9,812 nt of DNA, from NCBI GenBank assembly GCA_017995495.1, contig JAGOIS010000041.1, positions 1-9,812 on the forward strand, in the 5' to 3' direction. Positions 1 to 8,100 of the stretch are shown in pieces. This DNA comes from Candidatus Cloacimonadota bacterium. GTDB lineage: Bacteria > Cloacimonadota > Cloacimonadia > Cloacimonadales > Cloacimonadaceae. A program made the position numbers and the translations under genes. The notes below the pieces were generated by a model, which saw only the letters and a list, made by a program, of their open reading frames with translations, did no database searches and was not told the origin of the DNA. Position 1 is the stretch's first letter; every line of letters starts with the position of its first letter.

Positions 1-2
1 TG

Positions 3-230
3 ATCATCCGCAACCATCCCACCGAAACCCTGCCCCGTGGACAAAACCGATGCCGGATCTACGACGCTTCAGGCGCTCTGGTGAACATCCTGGAAGAAAA
101 TGAGTTCGCCCGCTTCGATTGGGACGGCAACAATGCCGCCGGAAAAGCCTGTGCCAGTGGGATCTACTTCGTGGTGGTGAACGACGAACAGGGCAACCGG
201 AAAACCGGGCGCGTAGCTGTGCTGAGGTGA
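3..230 (+). CDS. C-terminal end of a secreted protein with a FlgD-Ig / T9SS-like C-terminal domain (5' partial)
   Basis: The frame is open from the window edge to the TGA at 228-230, giving about 75 residues. The fragment reads as one small beta-sandwich domain: a strand with RIYDASGALV, then FDWDGNNAAGK, then ASGIYFVVV, and a short final strand ending RVAVLR at the stop. The order 'xxDxxGxxV ... WDGxxxxGxxxxSGIYF ... K/RxxxLx' is that of the FlgD-Ig-like and type IX (Por) secretion C-terminal domains found at the ends of many secreted or surface proteins in the FCB superphylum and Cloacimonadota. The catalytic or binding part of the protein lies upstream of the window, so its function cannot be told. 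It is separated from the next gene by 192 bases and is probably a different transcription unit, although a surface glycan-cleaving enzyme feeding the downstream importer is conceivable. The family assignment is by motif recognition only. Confidence 0.8.
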   Translation: MIRNHPTETLPRGQNRCRIYDASGALVNILEENEFARFDWDGNNAAGKACASGIYFVVVNDEQGNRKTGRVAVLR

Positions 231-422
231 GGATCACGCGTATCAGCTGGTAGGAGACGCAACCTCAATATTCGCAGGACACGTATTAACGCTCCTCAAG
301 GCAGAATCCTGGCTGGCCGGTCCCCCTCGTACGCGGCGGAATTTCTTTTCTCAGGCTGGGCGGAGGCCAAATTTTGTGCTTGACAGAAAGACGCCTGGCG
401 GCTGAAAAAGAAACAGGTGACC
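231..422 (+). promoter_or_regulatory. Intergenic spacer; presumed promoter and leader of the glycan operon
   Basis: There is no gene in these 192 bases. I see no GC-rich stem followed by a T run, so no intrinsic terminator can be called for the upstream gene. A perfect sigma70-type -35 hexamer TTGACA lies at 380-385, but the best -10 at 17-base spacing (TGAAAA, 403-408) is poor and would leave a very short leader. An AAATTTTG at 369-376 is one mismatch from the TAnnTTTG -7 element of Bacteroidota, but no TTG is found at the expected -33 distance. A 12-base imperfect palindrome centred on CAGCTG lies at 241-252. None of these is convincing alone. The region is called regulatory because it precedes the first gene of an evident operon. 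Confidence 0.35.
415..420 (+). promoter_or_regulatory. Ribosome binding site that decides the start of the fused binding protein-permease gene
   Basis: AGGTGA matches the 3' half of the full anti-SD complement AAGGAGGTGA and ends 2 bases before ATG 423, which places its AGG core 5 bases from that ATG. An in-frame GTG at 417 lies inside this site and has only an A-rich, SD-poor upstream sequence. ATG 423 is therefore preferred, giving a signal peptide that starts M-R-R. Confidence 0.55.
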
Positions 423-2885
423 ATGCGTAGACTAATATCGATACTTGTCTTCTTTCTCTGCCTGGGCGCGGTGGCGCCGGTGTGGTCCGTAATTGCTCAA
501 CCTGTGGTGCTTAAGGTGTTTGAACTGCCGGACCCGCGCAAGACCGACGCCTATTCGCGGGCCAACCTGGCAGTGGTGGAGGCTTTCCGGAAAAAATTCC
601 CCCACATCGAGCTGCGTGCCTTTTCCGGCATCCAGATCGAAAACATGGATCTGGACGCTGGACCGCTCATGGCCATAGCGGGAGGCGTGGCCCCGGATAT
701 CCTATATGTAAATTTCCGTCAGAGTGATACTTACATCCAGAACAACTTTCTCTATCCCCTGGACGAATTTCTGGCGCGGGAAGATCCCCAGGTCATGGAC
801 CTGAGGGTGGAAAAGCCAGTCTGGCAGGTTATCCGCAGGACCCGCAAAGGTGAGGACACATCCCACACCTGGATGCTGCCCTACGAGACCCTGGTGCGGG
901 TGCTGATGTACCGCAGGGATGTTTTTCGGCGGGCTGGCCTGGACCAGGACCGCCCGCCGCGGAATTGGGAGGAGTTTTTCCGCTATGCCAGGCTGCTCAC
1001 CGAACCCGCTTCCGGAGCCTGGGGGACGGTCCTGGCATCTGGACCGCAGGCTGCCTACGACTGGCTGCCCTTCCTCTGGGCCGCGGGCGGCGACGCTGTG
1101 GTTTACGATCCCCAAAAACAGGAGTGGCGCGCTTCCTTTGCCAGTCCGGAGGGGGTGGAGGCGATGGAGTTTTATCTGCGGCTGGCCACTTCGCGCTGGA
1201 AGGACAACCAGGGCCGGCAGCAGACTGGCTTTGCCATCCGGGAAGGCGACTGGGGCTATATGTGGCAGGAAGGCAAGATCGGCATGCGCATGGATTATCT
1301 TTCCCAGCAAAACATGGGAGGCGCCTACGATCCGAATCTCTATGCCTTCGCGCCCTCTCCCGCAGGGCCGTCCGGACGCGGCGGCAGCGAGATCAACTGC
1401 CGCATGATGGGCATCTATTCCGGGGCCGGGGTGAGCAACAACTCCGGAGTGGGGGATCGGGATCCGGAGTCCGTGAGGGCCGCGGCCTGGGAATACATCC
1501 GCTTTTACGACAGCGAAGAGGCGCGCCAGATCCGTATGAAGATCATGGTTGACAGCGGCTACGGACGCATGCAGAATCCCGTGTTCCTCCAGCGTTACGG
1601 CTATGAGGAATATCTGCGTTACGCTCCCGCGGGCTGGCTGGAAACCTTTGCCACCGCCATGCGCGAAGGTAGGCCAGAACCTTTCGGCGACAACTGCCAG
1701 AAGGTTTATGAATACATGACCCTTCCCCTGGATGAACTGGTGGCCCTGGGTTTGAAGGGCAAATTGCCCCAGGACCCTGAACAACGCAGGGTTCTGATCG
1801 CCACAGTGTTGAAAAAAGGGGAGGACCGCACCAACCAGGAGATAATCGGCCGCGTCCCTCCCCAGGTCAAGGCCACCCGCGAAAGGCTGGCCCTGCTCAT
1901 CGCGGCCCTGATCCTGCTGGCTTTTTGTTTCACCCTCTGGCGGGTGTGGAAGGTCATGAGCCCCGAACCGGGGATCACACATGCCCCGCGCTACAAATCC
2001 TGGGTCTGGGTGGTCCTGCTGCTCGCCCCGGCTGTGATCACGGTGCTGGTGTGGAAATACCTGCCCATGGTCACTGGCTCCCTGATGGCTTTTCAGGATT
2101 ACCATATCGTGGGTCCCAGCCCCTGGACCGGGTTCGGCAATTTTGCCGAGGTGCTCTTCGATCCGGCTTGGTGGGCTTCGGTGGGCAAGACCCTCTACTA
2201 CATGGCCCTGCTTTTGGGTCTGGGCTTTCTGCCACCAATCTTTCTGGCCATCCTGCTGCAGGAGGTTTCCCACTCCAAGATGCTTTATCGGGTGCTGTTT
2301 TACCTTCCGGCGGTGATCAGCGGGGTGATCGTCATCTATCTTTGGAAGCTGCTTTACGACCCCTCGGACGCGGGCATCCTCAACCAGATGCTGCTGACGC
2401 TGGGACTGCCCAAAAGCATGTGGATCAAGGATGAGGCGCTGGCCATGCTCTGTGTGGTGCTGCCAACCGTCTGGGCTGGAGTGGGGCCGGGCTCGCTGAT
2501 CTATCTGGCCGCGCTCAAGAACATCCCCCGGGACCTCTATGAAGCAGCCGAAATCGACGGCGCCGGCTTCCGCAGCAAACTCCGGCACATAGTTTTTCCC
2601 AGCCTCAGGGGCCTGATCGTCATCCAGTTCATCTCCGCCTTCATCGTGGCGGCCCAAAGCAGCGATTTCATTCTGGTGATGACCTTTGGCGGGCCAAATG
2701 AGGCCACCCGGGTGGCGGACCTGATGATCTTTGAAAAAGCCTATCTCTACCTGCGTTTCGGACTGGCCACTGCCATGGCCTGGATCCTCAGTCTGCTTCT
2801 CATGGGTTTCACCGTGCTGCAGATCAAACACCTTTCCCGCATGGAATTCCGCGCCGTGCGTGACGACGAGAGGCAGGCCGCGTGA
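423..2885 (+). CDS. Fusion of CUT1 extracellular sugar-binding protein and MalF-type ABC permease
   Basis: The product (820 residues from ATG 423) should bind an oligosaccharide in the periplasm and form one half of the membrane channel of an ABC importer. Residues 1-25 are a signal peptide (MRR, hydrophobic core, likely cleavage after SVIA). There is no lipobox. Residues ~28-480 are a family-1 solute-binding domain: LKVFELPDP start, GGVAPDILYVN, and the typical GDWGYMWQEGKIGM near 276. A transmembrane helix at ~489-507 anchors it, followed by a basic cytoplasmic linker. The permease domain has helices at about 527-548, 588-612, 622-642, 671-695, 730-748 and 775-799. The cytoplasmic EAA loop, which contacts the ATPase, is at 707-727 (EAAEIDGAG, conserved Gly713, then FPS). 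The predicted topology puts the EAA loop in the cytoplasm and the binding domain outside, so the fusion is coherent and not a frameshift artefact. CUT1 binding proteins are normally separate polypeptides. The stop overlaps the next start by 4 bases. An alternative start is GTG 417. The substrate is inferred from downstream enzymes. Confidence 0.9.
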   Translation: MRRLISILVFFLCLGAVAPVWSVIAQPVVLKVFELPDPRKTDAYSRANLAVVEAFRKKFPHIELRAFSGIQIENMDLDAGPLMAIAGGVAPDILYVNFRQSDTYIQNNFLYPLDEFLAREDPQVMDLRVEKPVWQVIRRTRKGEDTSHTWMLPYETLVRVLMYRRDVFRRAGLDQDRPPRNWEEFFRYARLLTEPASGAWGTVLASGPQAAYDWLPFLWAAGGDAVVYDPQKQEWRASFASPEGVEAMEFYLRLATSRWKDNQGRQQTGFAIREGDWGYMWQEGKIGMRMDYLSQQNMGGAYDPNLYAFAPSPAGPSGRGGSEINCRMMGIYSGAGVSNNSGVGDRDPESVRAAAWEYIRFYDSEEARQIRMKIMVDSGYGRMQNPVFLQRYGYEEYLRYAPAGWLETFATAMREGRPEPFGDNCQKVYEYMTLPLDELVALGLKGKLPQDPEQRRVLIATVLKKGEDRTNQEIIGRVPPQVKATRERLALLIAALILLAFCFTLWRVWKVMSPEPGITHAPRYKSWVWVVLLLAPAVITVLVWKYLPMVTGSLMAFQDYHIVGPSPWTGFGNFAEVLFDPAWWASVGKTLYYMALLLGLGFLPPIFLAILLQEVSHSKMLYRVLFYLPAVISGVIVIYLWKLLYDPSDAGILNQMLLTLGLPKSMWIKDEALAMLCVVLPTVWAGVGPGSLIYLAALKNIPRDLYEAAEIDGAGFRSKLRHIVFPSLRGLIVIQFISAFIVAAQSSDFILVMTFGGPNEATRVADLMIFEKAYLYLRFGLATAMAWILSLLLMGFTVLQIKHLSRMEFRAVRDDERQAA

Positions 2886-5176
2886 GCATCATCGGCAGCG
2901 TGGGCAGACGCTCGCCCCGCGTGAGGTTGCTGAACCTGCTTATCCATCTGATGCTGATCCTGGGCGCCATCACCATGGTCTATCCCTTCCTGCTGATGGT
3001 TTCAGCCTCGCTGAGAAGCAATGTGGACAGCAGCCGCCTGAGCCTGCTGCCCGCGTATCTGCACAGCGATGAGGCGTTGTTCAAAAAGTACATGGAATCG
3101 CGCTATAACGAGGAAAGCAGCCGCCTGGCGGACAACTATGCCGGAGGCTGGCTGGCCTTTGCCGAAGCGGAATTTCCCGACCAGCCCGATCCCGCGGTTT
3201 ACCGGGACTGGCAGGAATTCATCTCCACCCACCCCCAGAGCGTGTATGATTACTATGTGGCGCAACACTATGGCCGTGGCGTCTATCCCCTGAACCAGCG
3301 CCGGATACGGAAGTTGCTGCGACAGGAGAACGGCAACGACCTCACCCGGTTCAACCGCAGATACAACACCGGCGCCCAAAGCTGGGAACAGATAGTGGTG
3401 GAGGAAAAGGAGATTCTGGGCCGCAACTACGTGAGTGTGCCCACCGGCTATCTGGGTCGCTTCCAGGACTTCAAGCAAGGTGTGGAGGAGAAACACCGCA
3501 ACTATGTGAACCTTGACGGGGCCTTCGCGCAGATGGAACTGGCACCGGTTTTTGGCGGGAACCTGGCCGCCTTTAACGACAGCACCGGCCTGAGGCTTAA
3601 TACATGGCAGGAAGTGGTGTTGAGCGAGACCTGTCCGCCCGAAGGGCATCCCCTGCGGACTTACTGGCTGCATTACGTGCGGGAGGCTCTGAACATCCAC
3701 CACATCAGTCTGGAAGCCTCTGCTGACCAACCTTTCCAAGCCATGCTGCGGCAAAAATATGCGGACATTGCCATGCTCAACTCCACTTGGCACAGTTCCT
3801 ATGATGACTTCAGCCAGGTGCGCATTCCCAATAAGATCCCGGACAGCGGCGCTTTGGTGGAGGACCTCACCTGGTTCGTGGAAAACCTGGCCGCGCCGGA
3901 GCATCTGCGGGTGCGCAACCTCGGCAACCAGTTCCGCGCTTTTCTGCGGGCCAAATACTCCGCACCCGCCGGCTTGCGCGCAGCCTGGAACAGCGGTTTT
4001 CGAGAATTGCAGGCTGTAAGCCTGCCTGCCAGCCTGCCCGGGCAAAACCTGGCCCAGTCCGCGGATTGGCAGGAGTTCGTCAGGGATGCCGGCATCGCCT
4101 GGGTGGAGGTGCTGCCGGCAGCCCAGACGGATTACCTGGACTGGCTGAGGTCTCGGTTTCCCGCTCCCGGAGGTGGTTTGGACCTGAGGGCGGTCAACCG
4201 GGCACTGGGCACAAACCATACCACCGAAGAGAATGTTTACCCCAGCCCCGGACTGCCGCGAACACCTTCTCGCCAGGCACTTTGGCGCGAGTTTGTCAGC
4301 CAGCGGGCGGATGGACGCCAGTTGAGGATAGAACCCTCCCGGGAAGCGAGCACAGCCTGGCAGACCTTTCTGGCTGGCAAATATGGAGGAGCGGACAAGC
4401 TGAACCAAGCTTGGAAGCTTGTTCCATCTTCATTCGAGCAGGTCCCGTTGCCCGTGCAGCAGATCGAGTATCATCTGTTTCAGGACAACAAAAGCGCCAT
4501 CCGCAAGGAGTTTCTCACCCGCAATTACGCCATGGTGCTGGATCAGATGTTCCACGACGCGCGCTCTCTGCGCAACACCCTCATCTACACCCTGCTTTCC
4601 ATCCTGCTGGCAGTGACGGTGAATCCTCTGGCAGCCTACGCCCTCAGCCGCTTCAAGCCCCGCCTCAGCTATCAGTTGATCATGCTCTTCATGCTCACCA
4701 TGGCCTTCCCGGCAATGGTGATGGGCATCCCCAATTTCCTGATGCTCAAGCGCTTGAATCTGCTCAACACCTTCTGGGCCCTGATCCTGCCCGCCGCCGC
4801 GGATGGCTATTTCATCTTCCTCCTCAAGGGCTTTTTCGACAGCCTGCCGCGCGAACTCTATGAAAGCGCCAGCCTGGACGGAGCTGGCGAGTTTCGCCTT
4901 TTTTGGCAGTTCACGCTCTATCTTTCCAAGCCCATCCTGGCAGTCATCGCCCTGGGGGCCTTCAGCGTGGCCTACCGCAATTTCCTCTTTGCCTTCATCG
5001 TCTGCCAGGACCAGAGCATGTGGACCCTGATGGTGCACATCTACGAGCTGATGCAAAGGGCGAGCCTGTCAGTGGGTTACGCCGCGCTGGTGGTTGCCGC
5101 CATCCCCACCCTGGCGGTCTTTGTCTTCTTCCAGAACATCATCATCAAGGGGATCGTTGTCCCCATGGAAAAATAA
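2882..5176 (+). CDS. MalG-type ABC permease with a ~510-residue repeat-containing periplasmic insertion
   Basis: This is the second channel subunit of the importer (764 residues against about 280-300 usual for MalG-type permeases). Helix 1 spans residues 16-43 (ends YPFLLMVSASLRS, typical of the family). The normal permease then resumes at ~560 (RNTLIYTLLS) with helices near 564-587, 596-617, 628-650, 685-705 and 733-755. The EAA loop is at 660-684 (YESASLDGAG, Gly667) and the C-terminus is short (GIVVPMEK). Everything between residues ~46 and ~558 is extra and, by topology, lies in the periplasm in the first periplasmic loop. It contains no hydrophobic segments and is made of ~70-residue repeats (separate entry). 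GTG 2882 is the start: it lies in a GTGA overlap with the upstream stop, and GAGAGG at 2868-2873 gives a ribosome site 8 bases away. The insertion has no function I recognise. Docking of the tethered binding domain, or direct glycan binding, are possibilities. The permease assignment is secure; the role of the insertion is unknown. Confidence 0.9.
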   Translation: MSIIGSVGRRSPRVRLLNLLIHLMLILGAITMVYPFLLMVSASLRSNVDSSRLSLLPAYLHSDEALFKKYMESRYNEESSRLADNYAGGWLAFAEAEFPDQPDPAVYRDWQEFISTHPQSVYDYYVAQHYGRGVYPLNQRRIRKLLRQENGNDLTRFNRRYNTGAQSWEQIVVEEKEILGRNYVSVPTGYLGRFQDFKQGVEEKHRNYVNLDGAFAQMELAPVFGGNLAAFNDSTGLRLNTWQEVVLSETCPPEGHPLRTYWLHYVREALNIHHISLEASADQPFQAMLRQKYADIAMLNSTWHSSYDDFSQVRIPNKIPDSGALVEDLTWFVENLAAPEHLRVRNLGNQFRAFLRAKYSAPAGLRAAWNSGFRELQAVSLPASLPGQNLAQSADWQEFVRDAGIAWVEVLPAAQTDYLDWLRSRFPAPGGGLDLRAVNRALGTNHTTEENVYPSPGLPRTPSRQALWREFVSQRADGRQLRIEPSREASTAWQTFLAGKYGGADKLNQAWKLVPSSFEQVPLPVQQIEYHLFQDNKSAIRKEFLTRNYAMVLDQMFHDARSLRNTLIYTLLSILLAVTVNPLAAYALSRFKPRLSYQLIMLFMLTMAFPAMVMGIPNFLMLKRLNLLNTFWALILPAAADGYFIFLLKGFFDSLPRELYESASLDGAGEFRLFWQFTLYLSKPILAVIALGAFSVAYRNFLFAFIVCQDQSMWTLMVHIYELMQRASLSVGYAALVVAAIPTLAVFVFFQNIIIKGIVVPMEK
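3080..4453 (+). repeat. Array of seven diverged ~70-residue protein repeats within the MalG-type permease
   Basis: These are protein-level repeats, not DNA repeats. The recurring motif is aromatic-x3-L-x2-K-Y-x5/6-L-N-x2-W-x6-F-x2-V-x-[IL]-P. Its L-N anchor falls at permease residues 82, 157, 231, 299, 365, 438 and 507, which are 75, 74, 68, 66, 73 and 69 residues apart. An aromatic or L sits 11 residues after the anchor in six copies (93, 168, 242, 310, 376, 518), V/I about 14 after, and P 17 after in four (99, 316, 382, 524). The K-Y partner lies at 75, 150 (N), 224, 293, 359, 426 and 501, usually 8 residues after another aromatic. A second motif, W-x2-F-V, precedes several units (110, 262, 396, 468). 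A partial eighth copy (FLTRNY, 544-549) runs into helix 2. The clearest units are the third to seventh. The repeats look helical. Confidence 0.75.
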
Positions 5177-5181
5177 AGAGG
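5176..5181 (+). promoter_or_regulatory. Ribosome binding site of the GH38 gene
   Basis: AAGAGG starts on the last base of the upstream TAA stop and lies 4 bases before ATG 5186. Only 9 bases separate the two genes, so there is no room for a separate promoter or terminator and the mannosidase is co-transcribed with the transporter. Confidence 0.6.
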
Positions 5182-5185
5182 TATT

Positions 5186-8100
5186 ATGCAGAACGAAAAG
5201 ATCCATCTCACCCGGATCAAACGCCTGCTGGAACGGCAAACAGCACTGCTCTATCAGGACAAAGCCGGAGTTAATGTAAAGTTTGCCCTCACCGGACAAG
5301 ATCTCCGACCCATGGAAATTGGGGAACTCTGGGGAACGCCCTGGCAGACCGGACACTTTGAACTTCATTTCCATATCCCGCTTGACTACAAAGGCAAGCA
5401 ATACGGTCTGTTCTTCGATTGCGACGGCGAAGCCTGCGTTGTGAACAAAGGCACTCCGGTTCAGGGACTGACTCCCAAGGTCGATTGGTATCACAAAGCA
5501 GCAAAACACTTTTTTCCCTTAAACAATAGATGTCGTCCCGGTGGCAGGATATTTCTGGATATTGAAGCCTCCGCCAACGACCTCTTCGGAGCCGGAAAGC
5601 AAGAATATGCCTTGCGCGAATGCCATCTCTGCACGATTGATGAAGAACTCTTCCAAAGGCTTATGGACATCGGGGTGCTGCTCAACCTGGCGGAGCACCT
5701 TCCCGAAGGAACCGTCCGCCGTCAGCGTATCCTTCATGGTTTAAACCAAGTCTGCAACCTGTGGGAGACCGACCGCAGCGCCACAATCTCAATCTTACAG
5801 AGCCTTCTTTCCCAACCCGCCCATGCCAGCGCGCTCACCGCCTTCAGCGTGGGCCACGCCCATCTCGATCTGGCGTGGCTGTGGCCCATTTCTGAGACCA
5901 AGCGCAAGGGCGGACGCACCTTTGCCAATGCTCTGCGACTACTGGAGCAATATCCGGACTACATCTTCGGCGCTTCCCAAGCCCAGCTGTACCTCTGGAT
6001 GAAAGAAGAATATCCGGCTCTCTACGCGCAGGTTCAAGACCGCGTCAAGCAAGGCCGCTGGGAGGTGCAAGGCGCGTCCTGGGTGGAGTTCGACACCAAC
6101 CTGATCTCGGCGGAATCCATCATCAGGCAGTTCATGTATGGCAAACGCTTCTTCGCCAGCGAGTTCGGCTCCGCTCCCCGGGTGCTCTGGCTTCCCGACT
6201 GCTTCGGCTTCAGCGGCAACCTGCCCCAGTTCATGCGCGGATGCGGGGTGGATTGGTTCGTGACCCAAAAACTCAGCTGGAACGAGACCAATGTCTTCCC
6301 CCACCATCTTTTCGTCTGGGAAGGGATAGACGGCAGCAGGGTGCTGGCGCATCAGCTTCCCACCAACGATTACAACTTCTCAAACAACCCCTCCGCCAGC
6401 CTGGATACGGAAAAGCGCTACGCCCAGAGTGAACTGTGCGACGCCTATCTGAACCTCTACGGCATCGGCGACGGTGGCGGCGGACCCACCCGCGACCACA
6501 TTGAGTACGGTCTGCGCCAACAAAACCTTGAAGGAGTCGGCAAATTCCGTTTCGCCCGCTCGTCCGATTTCTTCGAGCACCTCGCAGAACTGGACCCAAG
6601 CCAGCTTCCGGTTGCCTACGGAGAGCTGTATCTGGAATTTCACCGCGGCACCTATACCACCCAGGCCCGCATGAAAGAGGACAACCGATGCAGCGAGAGG
6701 CTTTTGGCCGCGGCTGAGTTCATGGCCGCGTTGGCTGGCCACGCCTATCCGGAGTTCCTGCGCCGTGTTTGGCAGGACACGCTGCTGCTGCAGTTCCACG
6801 ATATCATCCCCGGCTCTTCGATCGCGCCGGTCTACGTGGAAGCCCACGCCATCAGCGCTGCCAACCACGCTCTGCTAAAGGATTATCTGGCCGCTGCGGC
6901 GCTGGATGTCGCGGCTGGCGGAAAGCCCTGCCAGGAGCCCAGCTACCTGGTGATCAACCCTTGCAACCAGGAACTGGATGAATGGCTCGCTTTCACCCCA
7001 GAACTACTGGGACTGGTGCCGTTGAATAAATACAGCACCGAGTTTCCCTCTCTGGAAACGGAATACGCTCTGTTGGCGCGGATCAGCGTTCCGGCCTGGG
7101 GCTGCCTGCTGCTGCGGTTCTCCACCGACAGCTATCTGCCTAAAAGCCAGGCCGGCCCGCCTTCCCTGACCCTGGAGAACCGCTTTATCAAAGCGGTAGT
7201 GACCCCGACCGGCGGAATAAGCTCCATCTGGGATAAAGAGCTGGGGCGCGAGCTGCTGGTATCCGAATCCAATCTGCTGCTGCTCTGGGAGGATGAGCCC
7301 AACAACTGGGGCGCCTGGGACATCAACCATTTCTATCGTGACACCACACCCCAAGCTGCCAGCGGCGCCACTTTGAACCAGGGCCTCAGTTTCACGCTGG
7401 AAGGCGAGTTCAGCCGCGTGGTGCAGGATATCCGCATAGGCAATTCCAGCCTGCGCCAAACCATCGAACTGCGGCAGGATGAACGCCTGCTGCGGGTTTG
7501 CCATGAGGTCGACTGGCAGGAAAAGCACAAAATGCTGCGCGCGCACTGGTTCACCGCTGTTTATAATGGAACCGCCAGCTACGGCATCCAGGCCGGCGTG
7601 ATCAAGCGCAGCAGCAAGCCCAAAAACGCGTTCGAAGCGGCCCAATTCGAGGTTCCCGCCCAAGGTTTCGCCGACCTCTCCCAGCCGGATCACGGCTGCG
7701 CGCTGCTTTGCGACGTGAAATTCGGCTACCGCGTGATGGACGGCCAGATGGAACTGAACCTTTTACGCAGCCCCGCCGACGTCGATCCCAACGCCGATAT
7801 CCACGCCCACGCTTACTCCTACGCCTTTTACCCCCACCCAGGCGATTACGAACACAGCGATGTTTTCAACCAAGCCGAGCGTTTGGCCCACCAGCTGATC
7901 GTGGCGCCGCTGCAAAACCTGCCCAAAAAACTGCCGGAGCCCTTGTTCCGCCTGGACAGCAGCCACGTGAACCTGGACACTGTGAAGCCCGCGGAGGACG
8001 GCTGCGGCATCATCCTGCGATTCCACGAATACAAGGGGCAAAGCGGCACCGCGCAGCTCTTCTGCGCCCAAACCAAGGGCCAGGCCAGGCTGACCAACAT

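Noticed and set aside
241..252. Imperfect palindrome around CAGCTG just after the first gene, possible operator
   Set aside because: It is only 12 bases with one mismatched pair, far from the operon start, and there is no second copy or regulator gene nearby.
380..408. Sigma70-like promoter TTGACA plus TGAAAA at 17-base spacing
   Set aside because: The -35 is perfect but the -10 matches only 3 of 6 and lies about 15 bases before the start codon. It is kept only as part of the general regulatory spacer.
702..2831. A 709-codon open frame on the minus strand opposite the fused binding protein-permease gene
   Set aside because: The plus-strand frame has clear signal peptide, binding-protein and permease features. 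The antisense product is rich in H, Q, G and P with no recognisable domain, as expected for a mirror of GC-biased codons.
4009..4025. Perfect 7-base inverted repeat with a 3-base loop (GCAGGCT / AGCCTGC)
   Set aside because: It lies inside the permease coding frame, has no T tract after it, and short GC-rich hairpins are expected in sequence of this composition.
3002..4408. A 468-codon minus-strand open frame opposite the permease insertion
   Set aside because: Because the insertion is unfamiliar, I considered whether the real gene was antisense. The plus frame is continuous between two permease halves and shows regular protein repeats, while the antisense product shows neither domain nor start signal.
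3080..4453. Possibility that the repeat region is a separate gene interrupted or inserted by a mobile element
   Set aside because: There are no stops, frameshifts, terminal inverted repeats or target-site duplications, the base composition looks like that of its surroundings, and the first repeat follows helix 1 closely while the last partial one runs into helix 2.
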